DNA from: Methylomonas sp. ZR1
Lineage (GTDB): Bacteria > Pseudomonadota > Gammaproteobacteria > Methylococcales > Methylomonadaceae
NCBI RefSeq assembly: GCF_013141865.1
Contig: NZ_RCST01000001.1
Span: forward strand, 2,170,001 to 2,234,000
Length of the DNA: 64,000 nt
Direction of reading: 5' to 3'
Below, piece by piece: positions 26,596-34,205 of the stretch. Position numbers and translations under genes: made by a program. The notes beneath the pieces were generated by a model. That model did no database searches. It was not told where the DNA came from and worked only from the letters and a program-made list of their open reading frames with translations. Positions within the stretch are counted from its first letter, which is position 1; the number at the start of each line of letters is the position of its first letter.

Positions 26596-27102
26596 TTATT
26601 TCCCGTTTATCGTCGCCTGTTCAACAATATGCTTTGACGCTTCTTCCAGCAAAATCAGCGTCGATGTTTCCTCGCCGCCTAAATTTCGGAAAGCCTCGTA
26701 TTGGGTGCCGGGCGCAAATTCCAATCCGGTAAAACGCTCGGCGCCGTCGTAGTCGACTAACAGCTTGCCGCTTTTTATGTATTTTGCATTGTAGACCAAC
26801 GATCCCCTGCCCGCGCCGAAACCTACCGTCAATCGTAATGCGGCATTGCCCGGATCAAATGCCGAAATCGCCACATCCAGCTGCGTAGCATTCTCGTCGG
26901 TGACAATATTAAATCCCGCCGTTAATAAAGAAGCCTGAATATAACGCCTGAGTTTATCGACAATCTCCAAGTTCTCGCCGCTTACATCAAGCTTAATGTC
27001 CTTGCCGTAACTCGAAACGTTTTCCGAAGATATTGTTTTCAGTTGGTGAGTCGAACACGCGCTTAAGATCAATAGCGATAGAATCAAAGACAGTAATTGC
27101 AC
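26596..27102 (-). CDS. Outer-membrane-type lipoprotein of unknown role (DUF4410-like)
   Basis: A 168-aa protein. GTG 27102 is chosen because GAGG lies five bases before it; upstream frames add a non-signal stretch. The signal peptide LLSLILSLLILSAC ends in a lipobox (LSAC), so the protein should be lipidated. The mature part (IVDKLRRYIQASLLTAGFNIV, LDVAISAFDPGN, AGRGSLVYNAKY) resembles DUF4410 lipoproteins, which are thought to sit in the periplasm on the outer membrane. It is a single gene in a repeat-rich area and reads toward the terminator at 26482-26510. Function unknown. Confidence 0.75.
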   Translation of the reverse strand: MQLLSLILSLLILSACSTHQLKTISSENVSSYGKDIKLDVSGENLEIVDKLRRYIQASLLTAGFNIVTDENATQLDVAISAFDPGNAALRLTVGFGAGRGSLVYNAKYIKSGKLLVDYDGAERFTGLEFAPGTQYEAFRNLGGEETSTLILLEEASKHIVEQATINGK

Positions 27103-27180
27103 ATTTACCTCAGTTTTTAAAATCCGTATTGCGTTGGCTCGATACAAAAAAACATTTTAATAAAGCATGCGTCGATCAAG

Positions 27181-27218
27181 CGACCGATGCGCTTCACTTT
27201 GTGAAGCACATCCTAAGG
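27181..27218. repeat. Short dispersed repeat core, copy 1
   Basis: ACCGATGCGCTTCAC, then GAAGCACATCCTAAGG. The same core (ACCGATGCGC, then CAGCACATCCTAAAA-like) occurs at 27551-27588 and 28511-28548, where it closes each 360-bp repeat. It looks like a REP-type sequence. Confidence 0.6.
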
Positions 27219-27260
27219 CCCTGGATTGCATGCCAACATTGACACATTGCCCCCCTGAAT

Positions 27261-27620
27261 GCATTTCCAAAGGATGCGAAGGCACTCCCCATGAAGTCGG
27301 ATGGATATAAAAATGTCAGGGATGCACCCACCCAGCTTTCGAACATACCCTCGCGACTCTCGAAGGCACATCCAGCAACCTTGACCGCACCTCCAACACA
27401 TTTATCCATGCCCTCACGGCTTGCGGCCACACCTTCCGGATATTTTTATATGCGTCCGGGAAGTTTTTATACATCTCCCAAGCCATTGGGAGTGCATTCG
27501 CGGGATTATTAGATACGCCCGGAACATCCGGAGATGCATTGTTTACAACTACCGATGCGCTCAACGTTGTTCAGCACATCCTAAAAGGAGACAAGTTTCC
27601 GTATGCGACGCCGAGTATTG
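27261..27620. repeat. 360-bp direct repeat, copy A
   Basis: This stretch aligns with 28221-28580 at a constant offset of 960 bases with no insertion or deletion that I can see. Shared landmarks are TTTCCAAAGGA, CCCATGAAG, CACCCACCCAGCTTTCGAAC, TTGACCGCACCTCCAACACA and GGGAAGTTTTTATAC. Differences are scattered substitutions. Two frames on the - strand stay open in both copies and end at matching positions (stops at 27194/28154 and 27316/28276). I treat it as repeat DNA, not as a gene. Confidence 0.8.
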
Positions 27621-27625
27621 CCCTG

Positions 27626-27734
27626 GTTCCCAAACTCCAGTTTGGGAACACCATCTCGAAAGCTCCAGCTTTCGTTGATTTAATCGGGAAGCTAGAGCTT
27701 CCAAGACCGAGTAACCAAGCGGGAGCTTGGTTAC
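27626..27734. repeat. Array of four consecutive hairpins
   Basis: Four perfect or near-perfect palindromes in 109 bases: GTTCCCAAA/TTTGGGAAC (27626-27649), CGAAAGCT/AGCTTTCG (27657-27674), GGAAGCT/AGCTTCC (27687-27702) and GTAACCAAGC/GCTTGGTTAC (27711-27734). All contain an AGCT-type centre or loop, so they are probably related. The array lies just after the stop of the DUF167 gene and could also end its transcript. Confidence 0.75.
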
Positions 27735-27766
27735 CAGCCCAGACGGCGCAGAACGTCCGGGGATAC

Positions 27767-28123
27767 CTACCCAGCTGATTTGCCAATCACCGCCGGCAAT
27801 TGCTTGGGCGCCTTGATGCGCAATTGTTTATTGATGTTATAGCGCCCGAACACCACCTCGATATCGCCTGTTGCCACCCCAAACTCTTTGGCCAGGAAGC
27901 GCACCATATGATCGGTGGCCTTGCCGTCCATCGGCGCGGCGGTGACGCTAATCTTCAGTTGCTGACCCTTGGGTTTGCCGATTGCATCCTGCTTGGCGGA
28001 TGGCGTACCGAGCACATTCAGCACCAGCACGTCGCCATCCCAGCCGCAAAACGAATCCATCACCAATCCCTTGCCCGCTTCCTTAGCCCCGCCCTTCGCT
28101 TTGATTTTTTTAGGTTTTGCCAT
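27767..28123 (-). CDS. DUF167/YggU family protein
   Basis: A 118-aa basic protein. The core matches DUF167: DGDVLVLNVLGTPSAKQDAI, LKISVTAAPMDGKATDHMVRFLAKEFGV, IEVVFGRYNINKQLRI. The family is small, widely conserved and of unknown function. It has an N-terminal lysine-rich tail and a short extra C-terminus. The gene stands alone, enclosed by the two 360-bp repeats and next to the hairpin array, which suggests that repeats have inserted or spread around it. Start ATG 28123 opens MAKPKKIKAKGG; no strong ribosome site is visible. Confidence 0.85.
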   Translation of the reverse strand: MAKPKKIKAKGGAKEAGKGLVMDSFCGWDGDVLVLNVLGTPSAKQDAIGKPKGQQLKISVTAAPMDGKATDHMVRFLAKEFGVATGDIEVVFGRYNINKQLRIKAPKQLPAVIGKSAG

Positions 28124-28220
28124 GCTGTCGATTAATTCCAGAAAAATGCGTGTTTAAAAATGAATAACCAACGCGGTCTTTGCAAGACGACGCGGAGCGT
28201 CTGGGAACGCACACCTTATC

Positions 28221-28580
28221 GCGTTTCCAAAGGACGCGAAGGCAATCCCCATGAAGCCGAAGGCACATAAAAATGTCACGTAGGCACCCACCCAGCTTTC
28301 GAACATACCCTCGCGTATCTCGAAGGCGCATTCAGCGACCTTGACCGCACCTCCAACACATTTGTCCGTGCCCCCAAAGCCGGCGAGCACACATTCGGGA
28401 TATTTTTACATACGCCCGGGAAGTTTTTATACCTCTCCCAAGCCATTGAGAGTGCGTCCACGGGACTATTAGATACACACGGGACATCCGGATATACATT
28501 ATTTAATACAACCGATGCGCTTCACGTTGTTCTGCACATCCTAAAAGGCGACGAGTTACCGCATGCCACGCCGAACATCG
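28221..28580. repeat. 360-bp direct repeat, copy B
   Basis: Partner of 27261-27620 at an offset of exactly 960 bases, without gaps. It also ends with the dispersed core (ACCGATGCGCTTCACG, then TGCACATCCTAAAAGG). The two copies enclose the DUF167 gene and the hairpin array. Confidence 0.8.
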
Positions 28581-28612
28581 GAGATTTTAGCGGAGATAGC
28601 ACATAGGCACGA

Positions 28613-29010
28613 TTAGGCCCGCAGCGCGGGCAAGCCCGTCGTTCCCACGCAGCGCATCGGAACGAGGAATTCTTCAAGGGGTTGGTTTACTCCCGTATGC
28701 CGCGCCGAGCACCGGAGGTTTTGCCGAGAATGGCCCGCGGGGGAGCGGCAGGGATGCCGCTCGTTTTCGGAGGGGCAGGAAGCCCCTTCCGAAAACCCTC
28801 GGCAAATACCCACAGGGCACAAGAGCGAGGAGCGCAGGAAACAAGCAGCATTCGGGTCGCCTTTTCTTTGGATACTTTCTTTTGGTCACGCACAAATTCG
28901 CCTGAAGCAAATTTGAACAGCCCATAGGCTGGCCCGAAGGGCGAAAACCAGGGATGGTTTTCGTAGCGAAAGCATCGCGGTTGCCGGTCTGCAAACCGGC
29001 GTTAAATCAA
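28613..29010. repeat. Composite multi-hairpin repeat region
   Basis: A gene-free stretch packed with palindromes: GAGCGGCA/TGCCGCTC (28743-28762), TTTTCGGAGGGGC/GCCCCTTCCGAAAA (28764-28795), GAAAACCA/TGGTTTTC (28943-28962) and GCCGGT/ACCGGC (28983-29000). The bases CTTTTCTTTGGATACTTTC also resemble a sequence I associate with dispersed repeats in other proteobacteria. Short frames here overlap in all phases and have no ribosome sites, so I do not call genes. Confidence 0.6.
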
Positions 29011-29092
29011 GTTTTACGCTAGCGAATCATTGTTGGTCCAAATTGGTAATCCCGCCTGAGCACAAAAACCGTGCCCGCCTTTACGAGACTAA

Positions 29093-29950
29093 TTAATTGA
29101 ATCCACGATGCATTACAAAAAAATGATTATTATGTTTTTCCAGAAGCAAAAGATCCGAAAAATTAAGCATCCATTCAAATTTCAATTTTTTCGGCGTTGT
29201 TAAGTTATTACTCGCGTACAAATCACGTACATATTCCATGCTATCCAGCTTTGAATCGATCTGATAAATAATCCTGGAATATTGATCTGCTGTTTCGACT
29301 ACATGAACTGGGTGGCCTGACATTGCGATTTGCGTAGCGAGAACAACAGTACCGGACGGAGCTCCACGAGTAATGTAGGAGTCGAACATTGCCCAGAGCC
29401 GTTTTCGCTCATCGCTCATGGATTTATCAGTAAATTCAAAAACTGAATGATCGAATATGCCCATTAATGTGAACATTTCCCGGGATACATTTGCAAATAC
29501 CAATTCGTTAGTTCGCTCAACATATCCGTTTCGCTCTGATTTCATACCAAGATGAAAATGATGAAACCCCATAGTGTTCAACAGAAAATCTTTATCCACC
29601 CATCGATCGACACCATGCTCCGTTTCTGACGTTGATGGCATATATCCACGAGTTTGTGGCAATGTAGAAAGATGTGGATTTAAATTATCGCCATCTCTGA
29701 CTTTTTCAAGCAGCGCATAAACTTGATGTTTGAGGTCGCACCATCTCCGATCACTCATGACCGCCGGCTCTATTAAAACCTTGCGCGGCTTAATTGCAAC
29801 GTATCTGATTACCCAATTGAGATAATGAATAAGCAAGTTCCCTAAAAACATTCCATCAAGCAAGTCTTTAGTTTCACGATTGTTGGGAAACGTTGGCAGC
29901 GCCGCGATAACTTCTCGTCGTAATTTCTTGACTCGTTTGGATTCTTCCAT
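29093..29950 (-). CDS. Unrecognised 285-aa protein with an HHFHLG motif
   Basis: I do not recognise the family. No signal peptide or membrane segment is evident. The most striking part is LLNTMGFHHFHLGM near residue 140, followed by GYVERTNELVFANVSREMF. A His-x-His element set before a beta-strand is reminiscent of metal-binding or RNase-like active sites. The N-terminus is basic (KRVKKLRREVIAAL). The gene is more AT-rich than the core genes and stands alone, with repeats on one side and the DUF2283 pair on the other. This suggests an acquired gene, perhaps with a toxin or defence role. That is inference only. Confidence 0.8.
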   Translation of the reverse strand: MEESKRVKKLRREVIAALPTFPNNRETKDLLDGMFLGNLLIHYLNWVIRYVAIKPRKVLIEPAVMSDRRWCDLKHQVYALLEKVRDGDNLNPHLSTLPQTRGYMPSTSETEHGVDRWVDKDFLLNTMGFHHFHLGMKSERNGYVERTNELVFANVSREMFTLMGIFDHSVFEFTDKSMSDERKRLWAMFDSYITRGAPSGTVVLATQIAMSGHPVHVVETADQYSRIIYQIDSKLDSMEYVRDLYASNNLTTPKKLKFEWMLNFSDLLLLEKHNNHFFVMHRGFN

Positions 29951-30021
29951 AAAGGATTACTTCAGTTCTGCATCTTCACATTATGCTTCAAGGCGAAACT
30001 GAACCGAACCAGTCAATATCT

Positions 30022-30237
30022 CTAAGCCGCCTGCAACTCCCTCAACGGCAAATGCAAAACCGCTAAATTTTGAATATCCGCTTTTTGACTTGCATGTTGA
30101 ACATCGATCCCCACCAATGCACCGTTTTCGTCGAAATCCAATACCACACCATCACTGACTTCATCCGAATCGACCGAAGGCCTGTCGGCTAAATGAATGT
30201 AAAGAGAATCTGTCGCTTCGTCGTAGCTCAATTTCAT
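30022..30237 (-). CDS. DUF2283 small protein
   Basis: A 71-aa protein that opens MKLSYDEATDSLYIHL and continues with DGVVLDFDENGALVGIDV, the DUF2283 pattern. Such proteins are small, acidic and often sit next to a DUF4258 partner. Its ATG overlaps the stop of the upstream DUF4258-like gene by four bases. The pair has the size and arrangement of a toxin-antitoxin module, with this one as the likely antitoxin. The function is not established from sequence. Confidence 0.85.
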   Translation of the reverse strand: MKLSYDEATDSLYIHLADRPSVDSDEVSDGVVLDFDENGALVGIDVQHASQKADIQNLAVLHLPLRELQAA

Positions 30238-30473
30238 GGTTTAAATCTCCGGTCGGGAAAGGCGTTGTGGATGGTTATGCCATCGGACAAGGTAACAACA
30301 CGCAAATACTTATTTAATTCGGATACGAAAAACCAGTGACGAATTCTACCGTCTTCTTGAATTTCGCGGCGAAACGGTTCGGACAATGCAGATTGGCACC
30401 ATTCGAGTCTGATGTAAGGCCTTTTTTGCAACACATCGCTACGAAAATACTCGGTCGTCGCTATCTCAATCAT
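30234..30473 (-). CDS. DUF4258-like small protein, partner of DUF2283
   Basis: A 79-aa protein with DVLQKRPYIRLEWCQSAL, then RIRHWFFVSELNKYLRVVTL and IHNAFPDRRFKP. This follows the order of DUF4258/RelE-like small toxins (a strand-turn with RxRxW, then hydrophobic strands and a basic end). It is coupled to the DUF2283 gene by a four-base overlap and starts 27 bases after nrdJb. Transcription from the nrdJ promoter is possible. A toxin role is plausible but unproven. Confidence 0.75.
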   Translation of the reverse strand: MIEIATTEYFRSDVLQKRPYIRLEWCQSALSEPFRREIQEDGRIRHWFFVSELNKYLRVVTLSDGITIHNAFPDRRFKP

Positions 30474-30500
30474 CGTCGGATTATAGCGAACCGCACCAAA

Positions 30501-31190
30501 TTAACCACACTTCGACTCCCCACAATTCAAACAAGTCATACACCCATCCATCAACACCATCGCCTTAGTCGAACATTTCACGCATAACACCGCTTTTTCC
30601 GGGAACGCCTGCCCCTCGGTCGTACCATGCTGGGCTTCAAACTCCCGGCGCTTTTCGTCGACCAATTGCTGGTGATGATCGCTGAGTTTTTCCGGCTTGA
30701 TCATGCCGATGTGTTTCATGTGCGATTCAATGGCGTGGCCGATCTCGGCGACCAGGGACGGCATGAAGACCCCGCCTTTTTTGAAATAGCCGCCCTGCGG
30801 GTCGAATACGGCCTTCATTTCTTCCACCAAAAAGGTGGCGTCGCCGCCTTTACGAAACACCGCCGAAATCAAGCGGGTCAGCGCCAGCACCCATTGAAAA
30901 TGCTCCATGTTTTTGGAGTTGATGAAGATTTCGTAAGGTCTGCGTTCCTGATGCACCGTACCTTCGTTCAAGATGATGTCGTTGATGGTGATGTACAGGG
31001 CATGCTCGGACTGCGGGGTTTTAATCTTATAAGTGGAGCCGAGCAGCATCTCCGGGCGCGCCAGATTTTCGTGCATTTCCTCCAGCGACGGTTTTGCCAC
31101 TTCGGCTTCCGCCTGGGCAGCTGCTTCCAGGTTTTCTTTGGTCAGCACTTTGTAGCCGACGATTTTTTTGTTGATTTTGTGTAGGGTCAT
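30501..31190 (-). CDS. nrdJb: NrdJb, C-terminal subunit of split class II ribonucleotide reductase
   Basis: A 229-aa protein. The middle has the TSCPD-type domain (LYITINDIILNEGTVHQERRP, ALTRLISAVFRKGGD). The C-terminus carries paired cysteines (CVKCSTKAMVLMDGCMTCLNCG) that would bind zinc or pass electrons to the active site. In Pseudomonas the adenosylcobalamin-dependent reductase is likewise split into NrdJa and NrdJb. It lies 131 bases after nrdJa on the same strand, with an inverted repeat between them. Together they reduce ribonucleotides to deoxyribonucleotides with or without oxygen. Start ATG 31190 is the only sensible one. Confidence 0.9.
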   Translation of the reverse strand: MTLHKINKKIVGYKVLTKENLEAAAQAEAEVAKPSLEEMHENLARPEMLLGSTYKIKTPQSEHALYITINDIILNEGTVHQERRPYEIFINSKNMEHFQWVLALTRLISAVFRKGGDATFLVEEMKAVFDPQGGYFKKGGVFMPSLVAEIGHAIESHMKHIGMIKPEKLSDHHQQLVDEKRREFEAQHGTTEGQAFPEKAVLCVKCSTKAMVLMDGCMTCLNCGESKCG

Positions 31191-31209
31191 GGGGGTATCT
31201 CATATTCTG

Positions 31210-31310
31210 TGTAGGTTGGGTTCACCCAAAGGGTGTAAAAGGCGCTAGCCGTAACCCAACACTCATAATGGCCAAATGTTGGGTTACGCTAACGCCTAAC
31301 CCAACCTACA
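31210..31310. repeat. Inverted-repeat element between nrdJa and nrdJb
   Basis: The outer arms TGTAGGTTGGGTT (31210 on) and AACCCAACCTACA (ending 31310) are complementary. Inside, GTAACCCAACA-like and TGTTGGGTTACG form a second palindrome. The roughly 100-base unit looks like a small dispersed repeat (REP/MITE type) and fills almost the whole gap between the two subunit genes. In RNA it could form a strong hairpin that adjusts the amount of NrdJb. Confidence 0.75.
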
Positions 31311-31321
31311 TTTTTTAAAAA

Positions 31322-33472
31322 TCAAAACTTGCCGTAATAGCCTTCTTTCAAAGCATCAAACAAGTTGGCAGCGGTGTGGGTTTCGCCATCGTATTCCACT
31401 TCTTCGTTGCCTTTAAATTCCACCACATGGCCGTCTTCCAGTGTGAACTGGTAGGTGGTGTTTTCCAGGTCGGATTCCTTGACCAACACGCCCTGAAACA
31501 CTTCCGGGTTGAAGCGGAAGGTAGTGCAGCCTTTCAGGCCTTGATCGTAGGCGTATTCGTAGATGGACTTGAAGTCTTCGTACGGATAATCGGTCGGCAC
31601 GTTGGCGGTTTTCGAGATGGACGAGTCTATCCAGCGTTGCGCAGCAGCTTGAATGTCCACATGCTGTTTGGGGCTGATGTCATCGGCAGCGATGAAATAA
31701 TCCGGCAATTGTTGAGTCGGGTCCTGGCTGTATGGCATGGCTTGCGGGTTGATCAGTTCGCGGTAGGCCAGCAATTCAAAGGAAAACACGTCGATTTTTT
31801 CCTTGGACTTTTTGCCTTCGCGGATTACGTTGCGCGAATAATGATGGGCAAAACTGGGCTCAATACCGTTGCTGGCGTTATTGGCCAGCGACAGCGAGAT
31901 GGTGCCGGTCGGCGCGATCGAGCTGTGGTGGGTAAAGCGGCAGCCCACTTCCGCCAGTTCCGCGACCAATTCCGGCAGTTCCTGCGCGACTTTTTGCATG
32001 TAGCGGCTGTATTTGGCGTGCAAAACTTTACCGGGCACTTGGTCGCCCAGTTTGTAACCGTCCGCCGTCATTTCCGGGCGTTTGTGCAGCATTTCGCCGG
32101 TGACGGTGAACAGCTGGTCCATGATAGGTGCCGGGCCCTTTTCTTTCGCCAGTTCCAGGCCGGCTTTCCAGCCTTCCAAAGCCAACTCTTTGGTGACTTG
32201 TTCGGTAAATGCCAGAGACTCTTCATTGCCGTATTTCATGCCCAACATGGTGATGGTGGAACCCAAGCCTAAATAGCCCATGCCGTGGCGGCGTTTGCCA
32301 ATGATTTCTTCGCGCTGTTTTTCCAAAGGCAGGCCGTTGATCTCGACGACGTTATCCAACATGCGGGTAAAGATACGAATAGTTTTACGATAAGCTTCCC
32401 AATCAAAGCGGGCTTCTTTGGAGAATGGTTTATCGATGAAGCGGGTCAGGTTGATCGAGCCCAGCAAGCAACTGCCGTAAGGCGGTAAAGGTTGTTCGCC
32501 GCAAGGGTTGGTGGCGCGGATGTGCTCACAAAACCAGTTGTTGTTCATCTCGTTGACTTTGTCGATCAAGATAAATCCCGGTTCGGCGTAATCGTAAGTG
32601 GAGGACATGATGATGTCCCACAAGCGGCGGGCCGGCATGACTTTGGTAATGCGGCAAGCCACCAAGCCGGCGTCGTTGACCACATAGCCTTTTTTATTGG
32701 GCAGATCGCGCCAGACGATTTTGTCGGTATCGGTTAAATCCAGTTTATCGGCATTGGCTTCGCGTTCGGTAACCGGAAAAGACAGCGGCCATTGGCCGTT
32801 GCTTTTCACAGCTTCGACGAATTCGCTGGTAATCAGCAGCGACAGGTTGAACTGGCGCAAGCGGCCGTCTTCACGCTTCGCGCGGATGAAATCCACCACA
32901 TCCGGGTGGGCGACGTCGAAGGTGGCCATTTGCGCGCCACGGCGGCCGCCGGCCGAGGATACGGTGAAACACATCTTGTCGTAAATATCCATGAACGATA
33001 ACGGGCCGGAGGTATAGGCGCCGGCGCCGGATACATAAGCGTCTCGCGGCCGTAATGTCGAAAATTCGTAACCAATACCGCAACCGGCTTTCAGGGTCAA
33101 ACCGGCTTCGTGAACCTTGTGCAGAATATCGTCCATCGAATCTTCGATAATGCCGGACACGGTGCAGTTGATGGTGGAGGTGGCCGGTTTATGATCCAAA
33201 GCGCCGGCGTTGGAGGTGATGCGACCGGCCGGGATCACGCCTTTCCGCAAGGCCCACAGAAATTCTTTGTAGTGTTTTTCTTGCAGCGCCTTGGTTTTCT
33301 CCACACTAGACAGGGCTTTGGCGACACGCTTGTAGGTGTCATCAATGGTTTCATCAATTGCTTTGCCATCCTTGGTTTTTAAGCGGTATTTGCTGTCCCA
33401 AATATCCAGGGAAGCACTTTGCAGCGGGATTTCGGTGGCGTCTTGTGTCACAACATGAAGTTTTGCGGTCAT
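31322..33472 (-). CDS. nrdJa: NrdJa, adenosylcobalamin-dependent ribonucleotide reductase catalytic subunit
   Basis: A 716-aa class II reductase. It has the phosphate/active-site loops AGCGIGYEFSTLRP near residue 130 and NPCGEQPLPPYGSC near 320 (radical cysteine region), and GKRRHGMGYLGLGS and APTGTISL farther on. The C-terminal redox cysteines are absent because they reside on NrdJb. Start ATG 33472 follows AAAAGGGAA. Upstream are two NrdR-like boxes, so control by NrdR and deoxynucleotide levels is likely. No cobalamin riboswitch is visible. Confidence 0.94.
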   Translation of the reverse strand: MTAKLHVVTQDATEIPLQSASLDIWDSKYRLKTKDGKAIDETIDDTYKRVAKALSSVEKTKALQEKHYKEFLWALRKGVIPAGRITSNAGALDHKPATSTINCTVSGIIEDSMDDILHKVHEAGLTLKAGCGIGYEFSTLRPRDAYVSGAGAYTSGPLSFMDIYDKMCFTVSSAGGRRGAQMATFDVAHPDVVDFIRAKREDGRLRQFNLSLLITSEFVEAVKSNGQWPLSFPVTEREANADKLDLTDTDKIVWRDLPNKKGYVVNDAGLVACRITKVMPARRLWDIIMSSTYDYAEPGFILIDKVNEMNNNWFCEHIRATNPCGEQPLPPYGSCLLGSINLTRFIDKPFSKEARFDWEAYRKTIRIFTRMLDNVVEINGLPLEKQREEIIGKRRHGMGYLGLGSTITMLGMKYGNEESLAFTEQVTKELALEGWKAGLELAKEKGPAPIMDQLFTVTGEMLHKRPEMTADGYKLGDQVPGKVLHAKYSRYMQKVAQELPELVAELAEVGCRFTHHSSIAPTGTISLSLANNASNGIEPSFAHHYSRNVIREGKKSKEKIDVFSFELLAYRELINPQAMPYSQDPTQQLPDYFIAADDISPKQHVDIQAAAQRWIDSSISKTANVPTDYPYEDFKSIYEYAYDQGLKGCTTFRFNPEVFQGVLVKESDLENTTYQFTLEDGHVVEFKGNEEVEYDGETHTAANLFDALKEGYYGKF

Positions 33473-33583
33473 TCGTGGATTCCCTTTTCTAATTGAATGG
33501 TTATAGGCCTATCTTGCCGCTCCGGCACGGCTAAGATGTTGATGTTTATTGGATTAAAACCGAAAACAATACAGTCCGGCGAT

Positions 33584-33632
33584 ATACTGCATATAGTGTC
33601 TATGTTGAAATTCTAGCACAACATATTGTGTT
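33584..33632 (-). promoter_or_regulatory. Two NrdR-like boxes upstream of nrdJa
   Basis: On the - strand the first reads ACACTATATGCAGTAT (33599-33584) and the second is a palindrome around CACAACATATTGTG (33617-33630). Both fit the NrdR consensus ACACWATATATWGTGT well. Centre-to-centre distance is about 32 bases, near three helical turns, as is usual for cooperating NrdR boxes. They lie 110-160 bases before the nrdJa start, where a promoter is expected. Confidence 0.75.
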
Positions 33633-33760
33633 GTCAGCGGGAAATTTTTACTAAATAGCCGCACTTGCGTGCTTTGTTTTTTAACTCAAGGAGTTAGCGG
33701 CGGCATTTAATTTCAATTTCCTAATTAGATGGCCTAGCCATAAGATTTCGAATTGAGCGG

Positions 33761-33976
33761 ATGGTTTACTCAGGCGCGGGAGGAGTCGAGGTTGCCGTAT
33801 CAACCAATTATTCCCGGAATGCGGACGCGCCTAACAACAGCGGACCACCACTGCATTTGGTGTTTATCGTGGGGATTGAAAATGGCGTCAATAAGACAGA
33901 CAGTTCTGGGTTGCGCTCGGCCTGGGCCAGTCAAAGGGCTGGAAGTAATGGAGAGTTCGCTAAACCGCAAAGCTAA
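33761..33976 (+). CDS. Doubtful 71-aa ORF ending at a terminator-like hairpin
   Basis: The region between the nrdJa promoter and tRNA-Val (33,640-34,129) has no clear gene. This frame is listed only because its stop (33974-33976) lies two bases before a stem AATGGCAAG/CTTGCCATT followed by TT, a good intrinsic terminator shape. There is no ribosome site, and the product (LHLVFIVGIENGVN, then a polar end) resembles nothing I know. Another frame from 33753 overlaps it. It may be a small gene, an sRNA, or nothing. Confidence 0.2.
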   Translation: MVYSGAGGVEVAVSTNYSRNADAPNNSGPPLHLVFIVGIENGVNKTDSSGLRSAWASQRAGSNGEFAKPQS

Positions 33977-33977
33977 C

Positions 33978-34008
33978 AATGGCAAGGCAAAACCCAGCTT
34001 GCCATTTT
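33978..34008 (+). terminator. Terminator-like hairpin
   Basis: Stem AATGGCAAG (33978-33986) and CTTGCCATT (33998-34006) with an 11-base loop, followed by TT on the + strand. It is placed between nrdJa and tRNA-Val genes that both read left, so what it would terminate on the + strand is not known. Confidence 0.5.
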
Positions 34009-34129
34009 GCCGAAAATAGGAATCCGTTGCGACGAATTGGCGTAGCGCTTGCCTTAGGAATGTTGATTGGGACGCTTGAGATTACCGAATAAGAATCGTG
34101 GGAGATTCTATGTTTAACCTCCGATAGTC

Positions 34130-34205
34130 TGGTGGGTGCTGAGGGGTTCGAACCCCCGACCCTCGCCTTGTAAGGGCGATGCTCTCCCAGCTGAGCTAAG
34201 CACCC
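34130..34205 (-). tRNA. tRNA-Val (anticodon TAC)
   Basis: A complete cloverleaf of 76 bases on the - strand: acceptor GGGTGCT/AGCACCC, anticodon stem TCGCC/GGCGA with loop CTTACAA (anticodon TAC), T-arm GGGGGTTCGAACCCC, and an encoded CCA. No att-like duplicate of its 3' end is seen nearby. Confidence 0.97.

Noticed and set aside
27194-27564. Open - strand frames within repeat copy A
   Set aside because: The same frames recur in copy B and look like by-products of repeat DNA. They have no ribosome sites and no known domains. Kept as a finding about the repeats, not as genes.
31376-32272. 298-codon frame opposite nrdJa
   Set aside because: It is the antisense shadow of a conserved, motif-bearing gene; its sequence is the usual shadow type rich in F, V, G, H and D.
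33473-33760. Cobalamin riboswitch before nrdJa
   Set aside because: The B12-box and the typical stems are not visible; NrdR-like boxes explain the region better.
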